DNA of 64,000 bases from Circinella minor (lineage: Eukaryota; Mucoromycota; Mucoromycetes; Mucorales; Lichtheimiaceae). This document shows, in pieces, positions 48,653 through 61,516 of the stretch. A program made the position numbers and the translations under genes. Each line of letters starts with the position of its first letter. Position 1 is the first letter of the stretch. The stretch spans positions 1 to 64,000 of the forward strand of contig JAEPRB010000008.1 of NCBI GenBank assembly GCA_016758965.1. Direction: 5' to 3'. Under the pieces are notes generated by a model. The model worked only from the letters and a program-made list of their open reading frames with translations. It was not told the DNA's origin and searched no databases.

Positions 48653-49734
48653 ATGAGTGACACGATCACATCAGAAACATCATTGCCATTTGGAAAGCAT
48701 TTGGCTGCTAATGGTAATATATAAACACTCTTATTACAACGCTGACTCTATTCCTCGGGAGACTATTCTTCCACAAGTGAAAAAAGATTTTTATACTAAT
48801 TTTCAGCATACCTATAATACTACTTACTAGAAAAGAAGACTCGTGACAAAGCAGTCAGCTCATTAAGAAGATACATTTCAAATGGTCCTGAATTATCCCG
48901 TTTAGATCTTTTAAAATTATGGAAAGGTTTATTTTATTGTAAGTTGGCTGTTTACTCTATATATATGAAAATAATTATTCTTTTTGCTGACACGCTATAT
49001 CTGTATCTATAATTTTATAAAGGTTTCTGGATGTCTGATAAGCCTTTAATTCAACAAGATCTTTCCGAAAAATTGGGTTCACTTGTATTAGATATGCCCG
49101 CTGATAATGCTGTTCCTTTTCTTGATGCATTTTGGGAGATCCATTGTTCCGAATGGCATGGTTTGGATAGGATAAGGTAAATTTATATATTCAATAGATA
49201 ATTTATAAAGATGAAGACTAAAGACAGTAATTAACTATCTTTTTAGATTGGACAAGTATTATATGCTGTTACGACGTGTTATCTTTTATTCGTTTTTATT
49301 CTTGGCAAATCATGATTGGAATGATGTAAGAGTAAAAGAATACACAACAATGCTCTTAAATGGACCATTACAGTAAGCCTTTTTTTCTCTCTCTCTTTCT
49401 CTTATTTTTTTAGTAGATAAAGATTATAAACAGATTATTTTGCTAATTTTGTAATAATATTAGCCCCACCGATCCAAAGAAGCCTGATTCTATCCGATAC
49501 CATATTTTTGAAGTTTATTTCGAAGAACTCGACAAAGTACTTGAATTACAAAAGGAACAAGGAGAAGAAATCAATTTAGATATGGAATTGATTGAAGAAC
49601 CCATTCGAGTACTTGCTACTGATTCTGTTAATAAGGTTGTAAGGAAAAAAGCCAAGGCTGCTTTAGCTGATTGGGAAGAACAAAAGAATGCAGAAGAAGC
49701 TAGTGATAATGACGATGATATGGAAGAAGATTAA
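48653..49734 (+). CDS. RRP1: RRP1 / Nop52 family rRNA-processing protein
   Basis: Nucleolar protein needed for 27S pre-rRNA processing and 60S subunit assembly (family knowledge). Exons 48653-48713, 48831-48938, 49023-49176, 49247-49372 and 49464-49734 join in frame to 239 aa. The Nop52 domain fills most of the protein: [20 protein letters not shown] at the N-terminus, [39 protein letters not shown], and [12 protein letters not shown]. The C-terminus is Lys-rich, then strongly acidic ([11 protein letters not shown]). The length is close to yeast Rrp1 (278). The start is the ATG just before the conserved block. One acceptor (before exon 3) is AAAG rather than the usual TAG/CAG. Confidence 0.95.
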
Positions 49735-50142
49735 ATGCACTGAAGCACATATACATCCACGCACTCATTCACCCGTTCATTCACTCATGCACGTACACCC
49801 ACATAAAACTCATATTCACTGCTATCTCTTTTGTATATATACACATATAATAACATTTCTTTACAATTGCAAACATTTTGTATTACCAAATAAAACAAAA
49901 CAAGGCATTAATTTAAATCATGACATAGAAAAACAAAAGCGAAAGAAAAGACAAAAAAAAAAAAAAAAAAAATCGAAACCCTAATTTTTTTTTCTCATAT
50001 TGTTGATAACTTTTTTTTCCTCCTTTGATGAAAAAGAAACGGTGTATATGTATATATAAAATGGACATTATGCGAAATGTGTAATATTTTGATGGAAAAG
50101 CTTTTGTGTGTGTGAAAGAGAGAAAAAAATCCAGCATTATAT

Positions 50143-52462
50143 TTAATCTTGATCCCAATGACCTTGTTGCTTGGGTGGTTTAGGTCCGCCTGCTGGTTTG
50201 GACATAATAATTTGATCTACTCGCAAAATGGTTATTGCTGTATCAGCAGCAAGTTTAATTGCAAGCTGCTTAGCAGGGAAGGAATCAAAGATACCAGCCT
50301 TGGTAGCATCCAAAGTACCGTCAGTGTTTTCCTATGCAAACAAAAAAAAAAGGATCAGTTTGGATACTCCATAATCGATTTACCATTTAACAAACATTCA
50401 TGCATTAAGTTTGTTTTCTCCTATTATATCGTTCTTCAAAACTTACTTCAACATCAACACCAGTAGAAATACCAGAGTCACCTTCTTGGTAATGTGCAGC
50501 ATACAAACGTGACAAGACAGCAGTAGCGTCCATACCAGCATTTTCACACAAAGTACGAGGGATAACTTCCATTGCTTCAGCAAATTTCTTAATAGAATGT
50601 TGGTTTAAACCAGGAGTCTTGGATGCGACGATTTGCAATCGCTTGTTTAATTCCATTTCGACTGCTCCAGCTCCTGGCAACAAACGAGGATCACGTGTGG
50701 CAGCCTTGATGACATTAACACCATCATCGATGGCACGTTCAATATCATCCATATGATTTTGTGTTGCACCACGAATAATAACAGTGGTGGTTCGCGATCG
50801 GTCTTGTTCTTCCTGACGGAATACAGTAACACGGTCACTACCGATTTCAACGGTTTCAACAACGTCACAGTAACCCATTTCTTCTGCCATTGGAGCACCT
50901 AAACGTGCTAATGCAGTAGCACCAACAACACGGCACAATCTTCGAATATCAAACTTGGAGAGAACCTTGACGGTCAACATACCAAATCGATTCAAGTAAT
51001 GCTGTGCTAATTCACCAACACCTGCGCCAGTGACGACAACCTTAACGCCAGCATCGGCCAATTCTTGGAAGATCTGTAAAAAAATAAGAGGAAAAGTTAG
51101 TGTATGTGCCCATATTTAATTACAACAACACCCATTTTTTCTTCGCATGTTTTTGTGATATACCTTTTCCATATGCTTTTCTTCGTCTTTGCTAAAGTTA
51201 AGCATTTCTTGTGCATTATGAATCAAAACGGTACCCTTTGTTTCAGTTTGTGCGATATCCAAAGGACAAGTGAATACAGCAACCTTAGCCTTAGTAGCGC
51301 TGTGGACAGGACCTATTTATTATTGTGATTGAAACCATTTAGTCTCTTATCCACAAATATAAAGTTTCTTCCTTGGATATTATCTTTCTTCACGACAATA
51401 AAATAATTTAGAAATTACCTTCAGGTTCACGGCCGAAAACCATGCCTCGAACTACTGATGATTCATAAATACTAGAACCCATCACCTTTACAACTCGAAT
51501 ATTATCCACATTGAAATCAGTAGGATTCTTAGGCATAATATTTTGTGCTGCTTGAACAACAAGGTCACTCAGCAAATCTTCATGACCATATTGCTTTGAT
51601 CCAATAGCTGCCTTGACATTCTTTCTCAACTCATCAGCAGACTTAAGATCATCTACCTTAGCGACAGACAAATCTAAAGAAAAGTTTTAAAGCAGAAGTT
51701 TAGTAATTTTTTTCCTACTCCCCCTTGTAATGTATTTTAAAGAGGTACTGCCTTTCTCCCCTCATTTTTCCTTGTTCCCTTTTTATTATTATTATTATTA
51801 TCAAAAATATCACCCTACCTTGAAGAATTTCAAGAGCTCGATCTCTTGCAAGTTCATAACCTTGAATGATTTCAGATGGATGAAGACCAAGACGTAACAA
51901 GTTTTCTGCCTTCTTCAACAATTCGCCAGCCAAGACAATGACAAGATTGGTATTATCGCCTAACTCAGACTCTTGTTGTTGAGATGCCATGACAAGCAAT
52001 TTTGCAGCAGGATGTACTACTTCCAACTCACGAATGATGGTAGCAGCATCGTTGGTAACAAAAAGTTTTTCGAGATGATTGATGATCATTTTGTTACGAC
52101 CTGTCAGATTATATAGGTTTTCATCAGATGACCAATGTTTTGAAAGGGACCTTTTTTCGGTTTTAAAGATCAAAAAGAGCAGAGTATAGAATAAAAAATG
52201 TTATATTACCGTTAGGTCCCATAGATGTGCGTACTGTTTCGGCAAGTTCATGAGTGGCTTCAATGTTGCGCAAGACTGCTTCATCGACACCTTGTTGGAA
52301 CTGTCAAAATAAAAATAAAAAGATTTCATTAGTAACAAAATCAAAAAATAAAATCATGCTACATATGGTTCTTTATAGATGGTTACATCAATCTAGCTTA
52401 TTTACCTTGTAACCTTCCTTGAAAAGTTGAGGAAGAGTACCTCTAGGTATTTTAAGACTCAT
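50143..52462 (-). CDS. CCT8: Chaperonin CCT/TRiC subunit theta
   Basis: Subunit of the cytosolic chaperonin that folds actin, tubulin and WD-repeat proteins. Exons 52406-52462, 52210-52300, 51819-52100, 51419-51673, 51164-51312, 50447-51073 and 50143-50331 join in frame to 549 aa (human theta 548). Theta-specific features: N-terminus MSLKIPRGTLPQLFKEGYK, NKMIINHLEKLFVTNDAATI, the apical-domain block FNVDNIRVVKVMGSSIYESS and GMVFGREPEG, and a C-terminal RVDQIIMSKPAGGPK. The nucleotide motif GDGT reads GDNT (Gly to Asn, Asp kept), a mild departure compatible with the weak ATP use reported for some CCT subunits. The 5' end is 584 bp from the divergent BRD8-like gene. Confidence 0.96.
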
Positions 52463-53046
52463 GATTGATTTTATGAGATTAAGACACGCGTCAAAAAGAA
52501 AGTAAGGTTAAACGAAAAAATTGGAAACCTGTGGCACTTTACTACTATTTTAAAAAAAAACGTGCCTCCGCAACTCCACAAGTCTCCGCCGCCGCCATGC
52601 TTTTTCATCCACCTATTTAGTCTTAAATTATCATGATAATTGTATTCATTATACAGTTAACAAACTTATTAAACAGAAACTTTTTTTTGTCAATATGATG
52701 AGTTACTTATAATTAAAATATGTACTTGATGTTCATGATATTTGATAAAGTTTTCTCTTCTGATTCATAACAAAGTATAACAACAACATAAAACTTGACA
52801 ACATTTATAAGTTGAAACAATATGTTTTTGAAGAAACCATATAATAATAAAAAAAGAATATTTTCATTTTTCATGTATACATGTATGATATATCAGTTAT
52901 AAGTTTACAAATAAAAGCTGTTAAAATATTCTGTGGATTATATCCTCTCTTCTTTCTTGATATTCCTTCCCATTCAAAAACGCGCTTTCACTTCACTCCG
53001 CTGTAGTACTTCACCTTCCAACTTCTTTTCTTAATACCATAAAATA
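52463..53046. promoter_or_regulatory. Divergent promoter region (CCT8 / BRD8-like)
   Basis: 584 bp between two start codons facing away from each other. A GC-richer patch lies near CCT8 (52560-52605, CCTCCGCAAC then CCGCCGCCGCC). A mixed patch (52945-53045) lies next to the BRD8-like start. These are the likely core promoters; no factor site is assigned. Confidence 0.4.
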
Positions 53047-54079
53047 ATGTCAACAACTACAGCTGAATGGACTGTGTTAGAGAAATTACTCTTAGCTCAA
53101 GCTGTTTACAAGTTTGGCGAGGATAATTGGTTTCAAATCGCACGTAACCTTAAACAACATAGCATGCTGGATCGTCAACCTGACTTCTTTAATCAAAAAG
53201 TAATAAATCAAACCAAGTACATTGCTTACTTACACAAGACAATTAACAATAGCATTCTGTTTTTTTAACACCTGTATTTAGAATTGTTCATTACAGTACT
53301 ACTTGTTGATTGAAAGTCTTGAAACTGAAAAGTAAGAACAAAAAGTTGTTTTATTCATTAAGTTGATGCATTTTTTATATTGACACTGTTTCATTTGTAA
53401 TTATTTTTAAAAATATTTTAGGAGACAAGCAAAGGCAAATGCCAGTGCACAGGACATGCCACCTGTAGTGAAATTGGCGAAACAACTTTATATTCAACGG
53501 ATCGATGAATTAAAGCAAGCGATTAAAGTAGACGATGAGAAATTTTTAAAACTGATTGCTGAAATCGACGAAATCCGTGCTGGTAAATGGGATTCAAAAT
53601 TAGCAGAACAAATCAAAACTGCTTCTATTGAAGAAAATGATTCTACTACACCTACGTCTACCACGGAACAAAGAAAACAAGAACAAGAACAGTTGGCGAA
53701 CGAAAAGCAACCTGAAAAAATACGAGAAAAATCATCACAAGAAGCTTCTACATCGACGACCACCACGACACTTCCTTCTTCTCCTACTAATACAGCTATC
53801 GTAACTGATGTACAGCAACAAGATACCCAAATGAATCCTGAAGAGACACGAAACTCTGAAACTATTACTGAAGAGACACCGATATCTACACAAACACCGG
53901 AAACTTTGCGACCAAAAAGCGATGTTGCTTCTGCATTAACAACAACAGAAACATCAGCAACTCCTTTGGGAACATCACCATTAATATCGGATGAAGAGAA
54001 AGATTTAACACCAGTACTGTCGAATAAGTCAGTCGAACCGATGGAAGTCGACTCCATTAGTAACAACAACAACAACAAC

Positions 54080-54125
<46 letters not shown>

Positions 54126-55553
54126 CACGAGAACCTGATGCTACAATGGTACCTTCAGTAGTAGATGAAACTATGACACCAACACAAGCGCTTCAACAGG
54201 AGCCTCATGTTACGACACAACCAACAGTATCAGATTCCATGATAGCAAAAGATCTTCCAAAACTATCGTCAACGCCAACAATTCCAGGATCACCTCAATC
54301 TGATACAAGTTATCAATCTGCTCTGGAATCAACTATACCTAATGTACCTACATTGTCAACACCAGAAATATCTACTGAACAATCATCACTATCGTTACTT
54401 GATGAATCACAACAGCAGCAACAACCTACAGAAGGTGAAAAACGTAAATACGAAGATATTAATATGATTAAACCAGACCAAGATGATCAGATATATAAAC
54501 GTCAGCGACTTGAGGAACCAGACAAAGGTAACAATAAGATAACTTAGATAACTAAAAATAAAAGAAATATTGATGAGGGAGATAATTCGTGGGAAACTCA
54601 GGCAGAGAAAATTTTATTATAAATATTATGATTAGAAATAAAAACAGAACACAATGATGATGATGAACAAGTTACAGTAATGGGAGAAGAAGAAGAAGAA
54701 GAAGATGGAGAAGAACGTGCGCAAACAGAACGATTGTCAGGTTGGTTGAAATTTCCAATACTTGAGGGAGAGGGTCATTAACAAGTCTGGGTTGTTTGAG
54801 AGGGATAATCTAATTAATTAAAAAATGAAGATAAATCCTAATTTGATAATTTAATAAAAAAATATATTTTTTAGAACCTAAATCTCCTGAGGCGATCAAC
54901 CCAAAATCACCTGAATTACCCCTGTCGATGACAAGTGGAGGAGTTGGAGCAGACGCTGAAGGAACAGAAAGCGTTACAGGCAGCGAAAGCAATGCACCTA
55001 CTCCCACGTCGACTTCTGATAAACGAAAAAACAAAGACGAACAACGACAACAAAAGTCTTGGCAAAAGAATATTAATTTGCTATGGCGCGAAATAGCGAA
55101 TCACAAGAATGGGGCAATGTTTATGAATCCAATTAAAGAAGCAACTGCACCTTTGTACTACGATGTAGTCAAGCACCCTGTGGATCTCAAGACTATTAAA
55201 AACAGAATCAGAGATGGGGTAACGTGAATAACAGTACTGAAGAACCATGAGGATAATGATGATAATAATAATAACAGTAGTTAATAGCTCGTATTAACAA
55301 TATTGGGGTTTATTTATAGGTGATCAAAACGACTATTGAATTTGAGCGAGACATTGTACTTATGCTTACTAACTCATTAATGTACAACAAGGAAGGCACA
55401 GAAATATATCAAATGGCATTAGAAATGCTTGAAGATGTAAATGAGCAATTAAAGCTCTTCAAGACTGCAGATAGTAATTCTTCTACAACTGTTACACATA
55501 CTCGAAAAGCTTCTACTGTAGCAAAAGATCGACGAAAGAGTGTAGCTGAATAA
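53047..55553 (+). CDS. BRD8-like bromodomain protein of a NuA4/TIP60-type acetyltransferase complex
   Basis: Exons 53047-53199, 53282-53331, 53422-54527, 54648-54740, 54875-55218 and 55320-55553 join in frame to 659 aa. The N-terminus is SANT/Myb-like: EWTVLEKLLLAQAVYKFGED followed by NWFQIARNL, as in BRD8. A helical stretch follows (residues 80-130). A long disordered Ser/Thr/Gln-rich region has an uninterrupted run of ~21 Asn (54062-54124). A C-terminal bromodomain (about 515-615) shows LWREIANHKNGAMFMNPI, YYDVVKHPVDLKTIKNRI and the acetyl-lysine-contacting Asn in LMYNKEG. This SANT plus bromodomain order is that of animal BRD8 and fission-yeast Bdc1, so the protein should sit in a NuA4-type complex (inference from architecture). 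Confidence 0.88.
54062..54124 (+). repeat. AAC/AAT trinucleotide repeat encoding polyAsn
   Basis: About 21 codons: the first six or seven AAC, the rest AAT, in frame within the BRD8-like gene. The clean switch from AAC to AAT suggests recent expansion of the AAT part. Confidence 0.9.
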
Positions 55554-56104
55554 TATTATCAATAATATTAAAAAGACGAAAAAAAATAATAATAAATAAA
55601 AGATGAAAAACGATAAACGCAAAATCTTGTTTCATCATGATCAGATCTTTAATATATGTAGATAATTTATCATTATGGCAGGATAGCATAAAATTTAATT
55701 TTTTTAATCATGCATATAATTGTATAGTGCATAGCTATAATACAAGCTGTCAATCGGTTTTTTTTATTCTTGTATTAACTTGGTTTTTTATCACGAGGAT
55801 CATGTTCTAATTCCAGATCAGATGATGCATTATAATCCCCTGACTATACTGTAATAATAATAAAAGTTTGTGTGTGTTGTGCGTAGTTTTACGCGTGATG
55901 TTACAAAGAATTTGGAAAAAGAAATGTAAAAACTACTAATATTGTTTTTCTTGGTATTTGGCGTTGCTGGCTGTGTGTATGTTGCGTCAATGTGACAATG
56001 TTTGTTTTAAATGTAAGTAAAATTGATTGAGTCCAATAGGAGGAAGAACAAATGAGAAAATGAAAAAAAAAAAAAGCATCAAGCCCTGTTAGTTTTTATA
56101 AAAT
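55554..56104. other. Convergent intergenic region
   Basis: About 550 bp between the stop codons of the BRD8-like and GATA-factor genes; AT-rich 3' UTR sequence with AATAAA-like signals near 55587-55602. No ORF of note. Confidence 0.4.
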
Positions 56105-57465
56105 TCATCGGTAAGAAGGTGATATATTGTTATGATGTTGAAACTGTTGCTGCTGCTGCTGCTGCTGTTGCTGTTGTTGTTGTTGTTGTTGATGCTGCTG
56201 TTGTTGGCGTTGTTGTTCTTGCTGCTGTTGTTGCTGTTGCTGTTGTTGCGCTTTTTTTCTTGTTAGTTTTGCGTAATGAAGGCCACAAGCATTACAAAGT
56301 GTGCGTGCACCATCTGGTCCTCGTCGCCATTCTGGTGTTTCTGAAATATTACACGAATGGCATCGTCCTTGAAATGTTGCGCTTTTCTATTTGTTTTCCG
56401 TTGTTTATATAATAAATCGATAAGTAATTTATTAACCTATCTGTGTTATATACTTTTAGCAATGTATATTTATACTTACACCGCGTCGTCGTTGTCTCAA
56501 TTTGGTTAATGATAAAGTTCCTGTATGCCATGCTGCTGTACTTGTAGGGGGCGATGATACAGTTGTAGTTGGCCTATCAGACTTTTGATAATGAATATAA
56601 AGGATTAAAAATATGTACATCATGATATAATATGTATATGAGAAAGCTATACAAAACGAAATAAAACAAAAAGCTTATTTTTACCCGAATGGGGTCTATA
56701 TTGCTATGTGGTATCCCTTGTTGCTTCCTTAGTCGCAGTAAGGCATTTAGTACGTCATTAGCTCTGCCTATCATATCATCTAACCACGGCTTTGGATCAT
56801 AGTCATCGGTCCATTGATTTCTACGTTGAACAATACTTTCACACAAATATTGGCAATGGTCGATGATCTGTTTACACATATACAAAAAAAAATGGACCAT
56901 TGAGTTTTAAAAAATACAAAATAAACATTCGCTAAGGGAATTAGAGAGAGAGAAACGCTTTTTTTTTGTCAGCTCGCGTGCAGCGCATTAATATACATAT
57001 ACATACTTGGTCAATGTCATGATGGACAGGAGGACTATAACTTGAACGAGCAACAGGTGTAGACGACGATGTTGTTGCTAATGGTGGCGACGAACGAATG
57101 CTGGAAGAAGAAGGTGTGATGACAGGTTGAAATGGTGAATTATGAGATAATGGTAACCATGGCGATGCTTGTGATGATGGTCGTGATGGCTGTGGTAGTT
57201 GTGGTTGCGGTTGCCAAGAACGTGTTGGCAAAAAATCATCGATCACAGATATAGGAGGAAGATGCAAGCCTTCTTCACTACAGTAACAATAATTATAGAT
57301 GAAATTTTTAATACAAAAAAAAAAGTATAATTTATACTGTAATAAACGTCGTTTTTCTTTTCTAGCTACATTTTTATTTTGAGATTATGAATACGATGAT
57401 CCAGAATTTTTTTCATTAATTTTTATTTCTTTTATAATATGTTACCTCTGTGATGCTGGACACAT
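56105..57465 (-). CDS. GATA-type zinc-finger transcription factor with polyGln tail
   Basis: Predicted sequence-specific regulator binding GATA sites. Exons 57446-57465, 57007-57277, 56685-56867, 56480-56581 and 56105-56386 join in frame to 285 aa. The single C-X2-C-X18-C-X2-C finger (C201, C204, C223, C226) reads [18 protein letters not shown] then [15 protein letters not shown]; the WRRGPDG loop with 18 residues is the form found in fungal WC-2/NsdD-type factors. A basic segment (KLRQRRRGK) precedes it. After the finger come LTRKK and a Gln-rich tail of ~45 residues encoded by CAA/CAG repeats (56140-56255). The N-terminal half is Ser/Pro-rich. The first exon has just 20 bp (MCPASQ), so the start is less certain than the finger. 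The intron before exon 4 uses an AAAAG acceptor; using the nearer TAG instead breaks the frame. Confidence 0.85.
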
Positions 57466-60400
57466 AATATTTGACGACAGGATGAAAAAATTTAAAATAA
57501 AAATGAAAAAGAGGGAGAAGAGAAAGGTGGAAAGAGCAAAAAAAAAAAAGAAAGAAGAAGCGATGTTTATTATATTTTTTTCCGGGAATCTTATCCGGTA
57601 AACGAAGGGGAGCAGATGTGTGATTTGGCGTGTGACAAAATCAACGACATTACAAATGGTCTTTTCTTGTTCTGGCTGACTATCTTTTTATTACACTCCC
57701 TCACCCACCCTCATTCTCATTCTCTTTGTTCTTATAATCACTCTTTCTTTATTTTGCAGATTAATAGTGGGGGGGGCGACTTTAAAAAAACTTCAACAAG
57801 GCATCCCGCACCGACCTTCACATGTAACGCCCATTTCTTCCGGTGTAACATGGCATTGATGGGCATGTATAACAAATGTAATAAACTTTATAACCCTTGG
57901 CTCTTTTTCTTTTTTTGAAAGGAAGTCATATTGACAAGCAGACAAAGAAAAAAAAGCTCGTCAGTTTCTTCAGTTTATTCATCGTGTCACTGACTTGACC
58001 AAGACAGGAACCACGTGGAAACAAGAATGTTCAGCAATCTACAGCTTTTCCCATCACAAAATCTCTTGTATAGTGTATAATTTCGATCTGACTGTTTATT
58101 TTTACTCCCTTCTTGTCCCATAGTTTCCCTCCTTTCTGGCTGATTTTCTCTATGTACTTATGTATATACATTTGTATATGTCAGCCAAAATAAGAAATCT
58201 TTTCCAAAAGGCCCAAAAGCTTGAAACTCTATCTGGGTCATACAAACAAACATATTTTTAAGATCACTCAGACCCATAAATAAAAACATGTAAGATGAAC
58301 TCAATTTATTTATTTATCAACTGAAAAAAAAAAATTATATTTTGGGGGGGGGGGGTTTCAATCAAGTTGAAAAAATATAAAAGTATATCGAGATCTTGTT
58401 TTGTGCATTTTAGATTGTACGACATGCTACCACGCATCGCCCTTTATCCCTACCAACCCCACCCCCCTTTTTATATTTCTTCTCATCTCCCCCCAATTGA
58501 GTGCAACTCTTCATGGCCCCCATTCAGTTTCAGAAGGTTGTTAATTTTATAAGAATACACAGGTAATATAGAAAAAGCTCTTATCATAATGTATCTTGTA
58601 CATACCTAATAGATCATCAATTCTAATAAAAAAAAATGGTATACGTAGATGCTACCACAGTTAAAGAACTTTTTTCTTCATTAATGGCAAAATCCAATCC
58701 TTTATTTTCAATTATCCTAACTGATATTTTTTTTATCGCTTTCTTTTGGGGGAGGTATGCACAAAATAAGCGTAAATGAGAGTGAGAGAGGGGGCTGGTG
58801 TTTTTTTTTTGGAGCGAAGTGAGGTCTACTTGTATATGAGAAAAGAAATGTTTATAATTATATTATTACAGGACAACCTAATAATCAAGGGATATGATAC
58901 TTTTCGTCAGATTTATTACGTAAACTCTCCGTTTTATATTTCTTTTACCTTTTGACGATCGCTTTTGTTTGTATCGGGTCTAAATGGAAAATAACTTCAC
59001 TTATTTTTCTTTAGTCAAAGTACGCAATTTTTTTATTATTTGCTCCCCATCACTTTCTTGATACTAAAGCTAATGTTTTATGCATTTTAGTTATTAAAAA
59101 AATGAATACAAATTAAGATTGTAACAAAACGGAATTTGCTATATTTAACACAACATGACCATATCAGGCCAATTTCGCCGATATATTTTTTGTTACTTCA
59201 GGGTCATACCTATTTCCCAAGAATTGGTTGCATGTTATAACCATTTTAGTTGATTTCCGATATAGCTCTTTTTCCCAACCCTTATTTTACTTTGTGAATG
59301 TTATTGAGCCCCGCACATTTTTTCTTTTGCATCTTATTCTTCGGTTTTTTCTTATTTTTCAAAAAATATTAACAATAATACAATAAAAGCTTTAAAAAAG
59401 CTTCAACCACTTGCGTGCTGAAACGTACATTACACATCCCAAATTTCCTGGCCCGTGCTCCATCTTTACCGTCCCATTCTCCGATTTTTCGAGGTTTTTT
59501 TTTCCTTGATATAGGAGAGCGCGACATGTGCTGTTTATTTCAATGTGAAGGTGTGTGAGTTTATGATTTATAATTGTCGTACCTAAACATGCTGACAGTT
59601 ACTTCAAAGAAACGTTATTTTTTTTATTTACTTGGGGTCAATGAAAAAAGTAGTAGTTTTTGCTTAGTAGGTTAGAAATAACCTTTCCTGGTCAATCCAA
59701 TTCGGAATTGTACGGACGAAGTTTCTCGATTGATATTTTCTCAAAAGCCACTCCAAGTATATGAATTAGTAATTAAATCTTCAACAGCACGTATAAGACA
59801 CATTAAAAGCATACTTTATTGGTAGATCCTAAATTGTCACTTATAAATTGCTTACTTTCTGTTTACTCTCTTATTTTTGTTTTGGAAAGGTTTGATCTAG
59901 AAGAAGTTTATTCCTTTGAGTTTTTTTTTTACTCGATGAAAAACAAATGTATAAGCTATGAAAGAAGAAATTGTATTTCCTGTATAAATATACCTTTTTT
60001 TCTTTACACCGAATCCACTTTCTTCACGCGGATTATGACAAATTTGCCACTCAAGGTTGGTATAATAAGCTTTGATCCAAATCTCCGATAATAGTCAGGT
60101 TTCCTTGGCCGATCGTTTTCTGTGCATCTAAAAAAAAGGTCCTCGTACAAAAACTGTTACTATGCACGTGCATCCATATGATCTCATCGTTTCAGCATGT
60201 ATACCATCAGCAACCCGCCATATAATTGTGTAATTAAACATGAGAATATCCTTGTATAGTATAACGATTTCTCTTTCTGTAACCTTGCTTGCCCGTCATA
60301 AGCAAAGTGGTGGTTTTTAAACCATCAGTCTTTATGCGATAAATTTAAGCTTATTGCTGTGCTGAGGCAACTGATTCTACTTCCACTAATTTCCATATAG

Positions 60401-61327
60401 TGATTTAATCAACAAAAGGTCATTTAAACTAGATAAAGAGATGCACAAATAAATTTATGAGAATATAATTAAATGAAAAGCTTTTTTCTTACATACTTTT
60501 GTACACAAAAAAAACCAATCTCCGGTTTTTGGGTACTGCATCTATCTATTATCATCATTACTTAACCATGGTAATATTTTTTTGCATAACGTAATACGTT
60601 GTATGTTTGTAAACAGAATATGTCAAATAAACAAACAGTATATTATAATTTTGATAAAAATTCTCATCTGTTTTACATAATCTATTTTTTTGCGTCTTCA
60701 ATTATTATGGATTAATGTCAGCGTCTCTTTTGTTATTTAGTATTCATTAGAACAACCGAATATAAGTTTTTAATCTCATGTTTTTCTCGTGAGCTATTTT
60801 ATTAACTAATACTACTGTTAGTACTGTCACCAAAGTTGTTACTATTGTATACGTTTGCTCTTCGACTTGGTGATGAGTCCACAGACATAACAAAAGTTCC
60901 CACGACGCCTAATAAAAAAGATGGATAATGTTAAAAATAGAGAAGAACACAATCATGTCAATCTTGTTCCACATTATTATTTTATATAATTGAAACTAAC
61001 ATCCATGTGTAAGTTATGGGCGTTTTCATTATTCCTGACTACATAAGCATCAAAAGAATTATCATTTTGCTTACGTACAATGAAAAAAAATGGAAGAGTG
61101 AGAGAAAAAGAGAGAGAGAGGATCAATTTAATCTTGTTGGTGTATACACATATGGTTGAATTCGATATATATAAATCATATTTATATCTCATAATATGCC
61201 TTTACATTTTTGGTATGTATTAATAAGTGTCGTACGCCTTTACTATCTTATTATCAGCCGAGTACAATCTGTATTATAATCAATTAAATATAATTTTAGA
61301 GAAAAAAAGAAGAAAAAACTCAACATA

Positions 61328-61516
61328 ATGAACTTTTTTAATAAAATTAATAGTAAACATATACGAACAACCTTTCAAACGGGTTTGTATTACATTATTT
61401 CCTTGACATTAGCACTATTGGTTTTAAAAAAAATTGCCAATCGCAAAATTTCTCATGATGGATCGATAAAAGGAAATTTGGTTTTAGCCCGTCTAATGGT
61501 GCCCCCATTTTTTTAG
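61328..61516 (+). CDS. Possible small membrane protein ORF
   Basis: 62 codons, ATG to TAG, with a basic N-terminus (NKINSKHIRTTFQTG), one hydrophobic span (LYYIISLTLALLVL) and a basic C-terminal half (KKIANRKISHDGSIKGN). This layout is like a small organelle membrane protein, but there is no recognised relative and no intron evidence. Chance ORFs of this size are common here. Confidence 0.25.
   Translation: MNFFNKINSKHIRTTFQTGLYYIISLTLALLVLKKIANRKISHDGSIKGNLVLARLMVPPFF

Noticed and set aside
53494..54081. 195-codon minus-strand ORF
   Set aside because: Antisense shadow of the BRD8-like gene's Ser/Thr/Asn repeats; Val/Ser/Cys-rich, no splice context.
56119..56412. 97-codon plus-strand ORF rich in Val and Ala
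   Set aside because: Antisense translation of the CAA/CAG polyGln array of the GATA factor.
59819..60091. 90-codon plus-strand ORF
   Set aside because: Opens with TTG, Phe/Ser-rich from T runs, no motif recognised.
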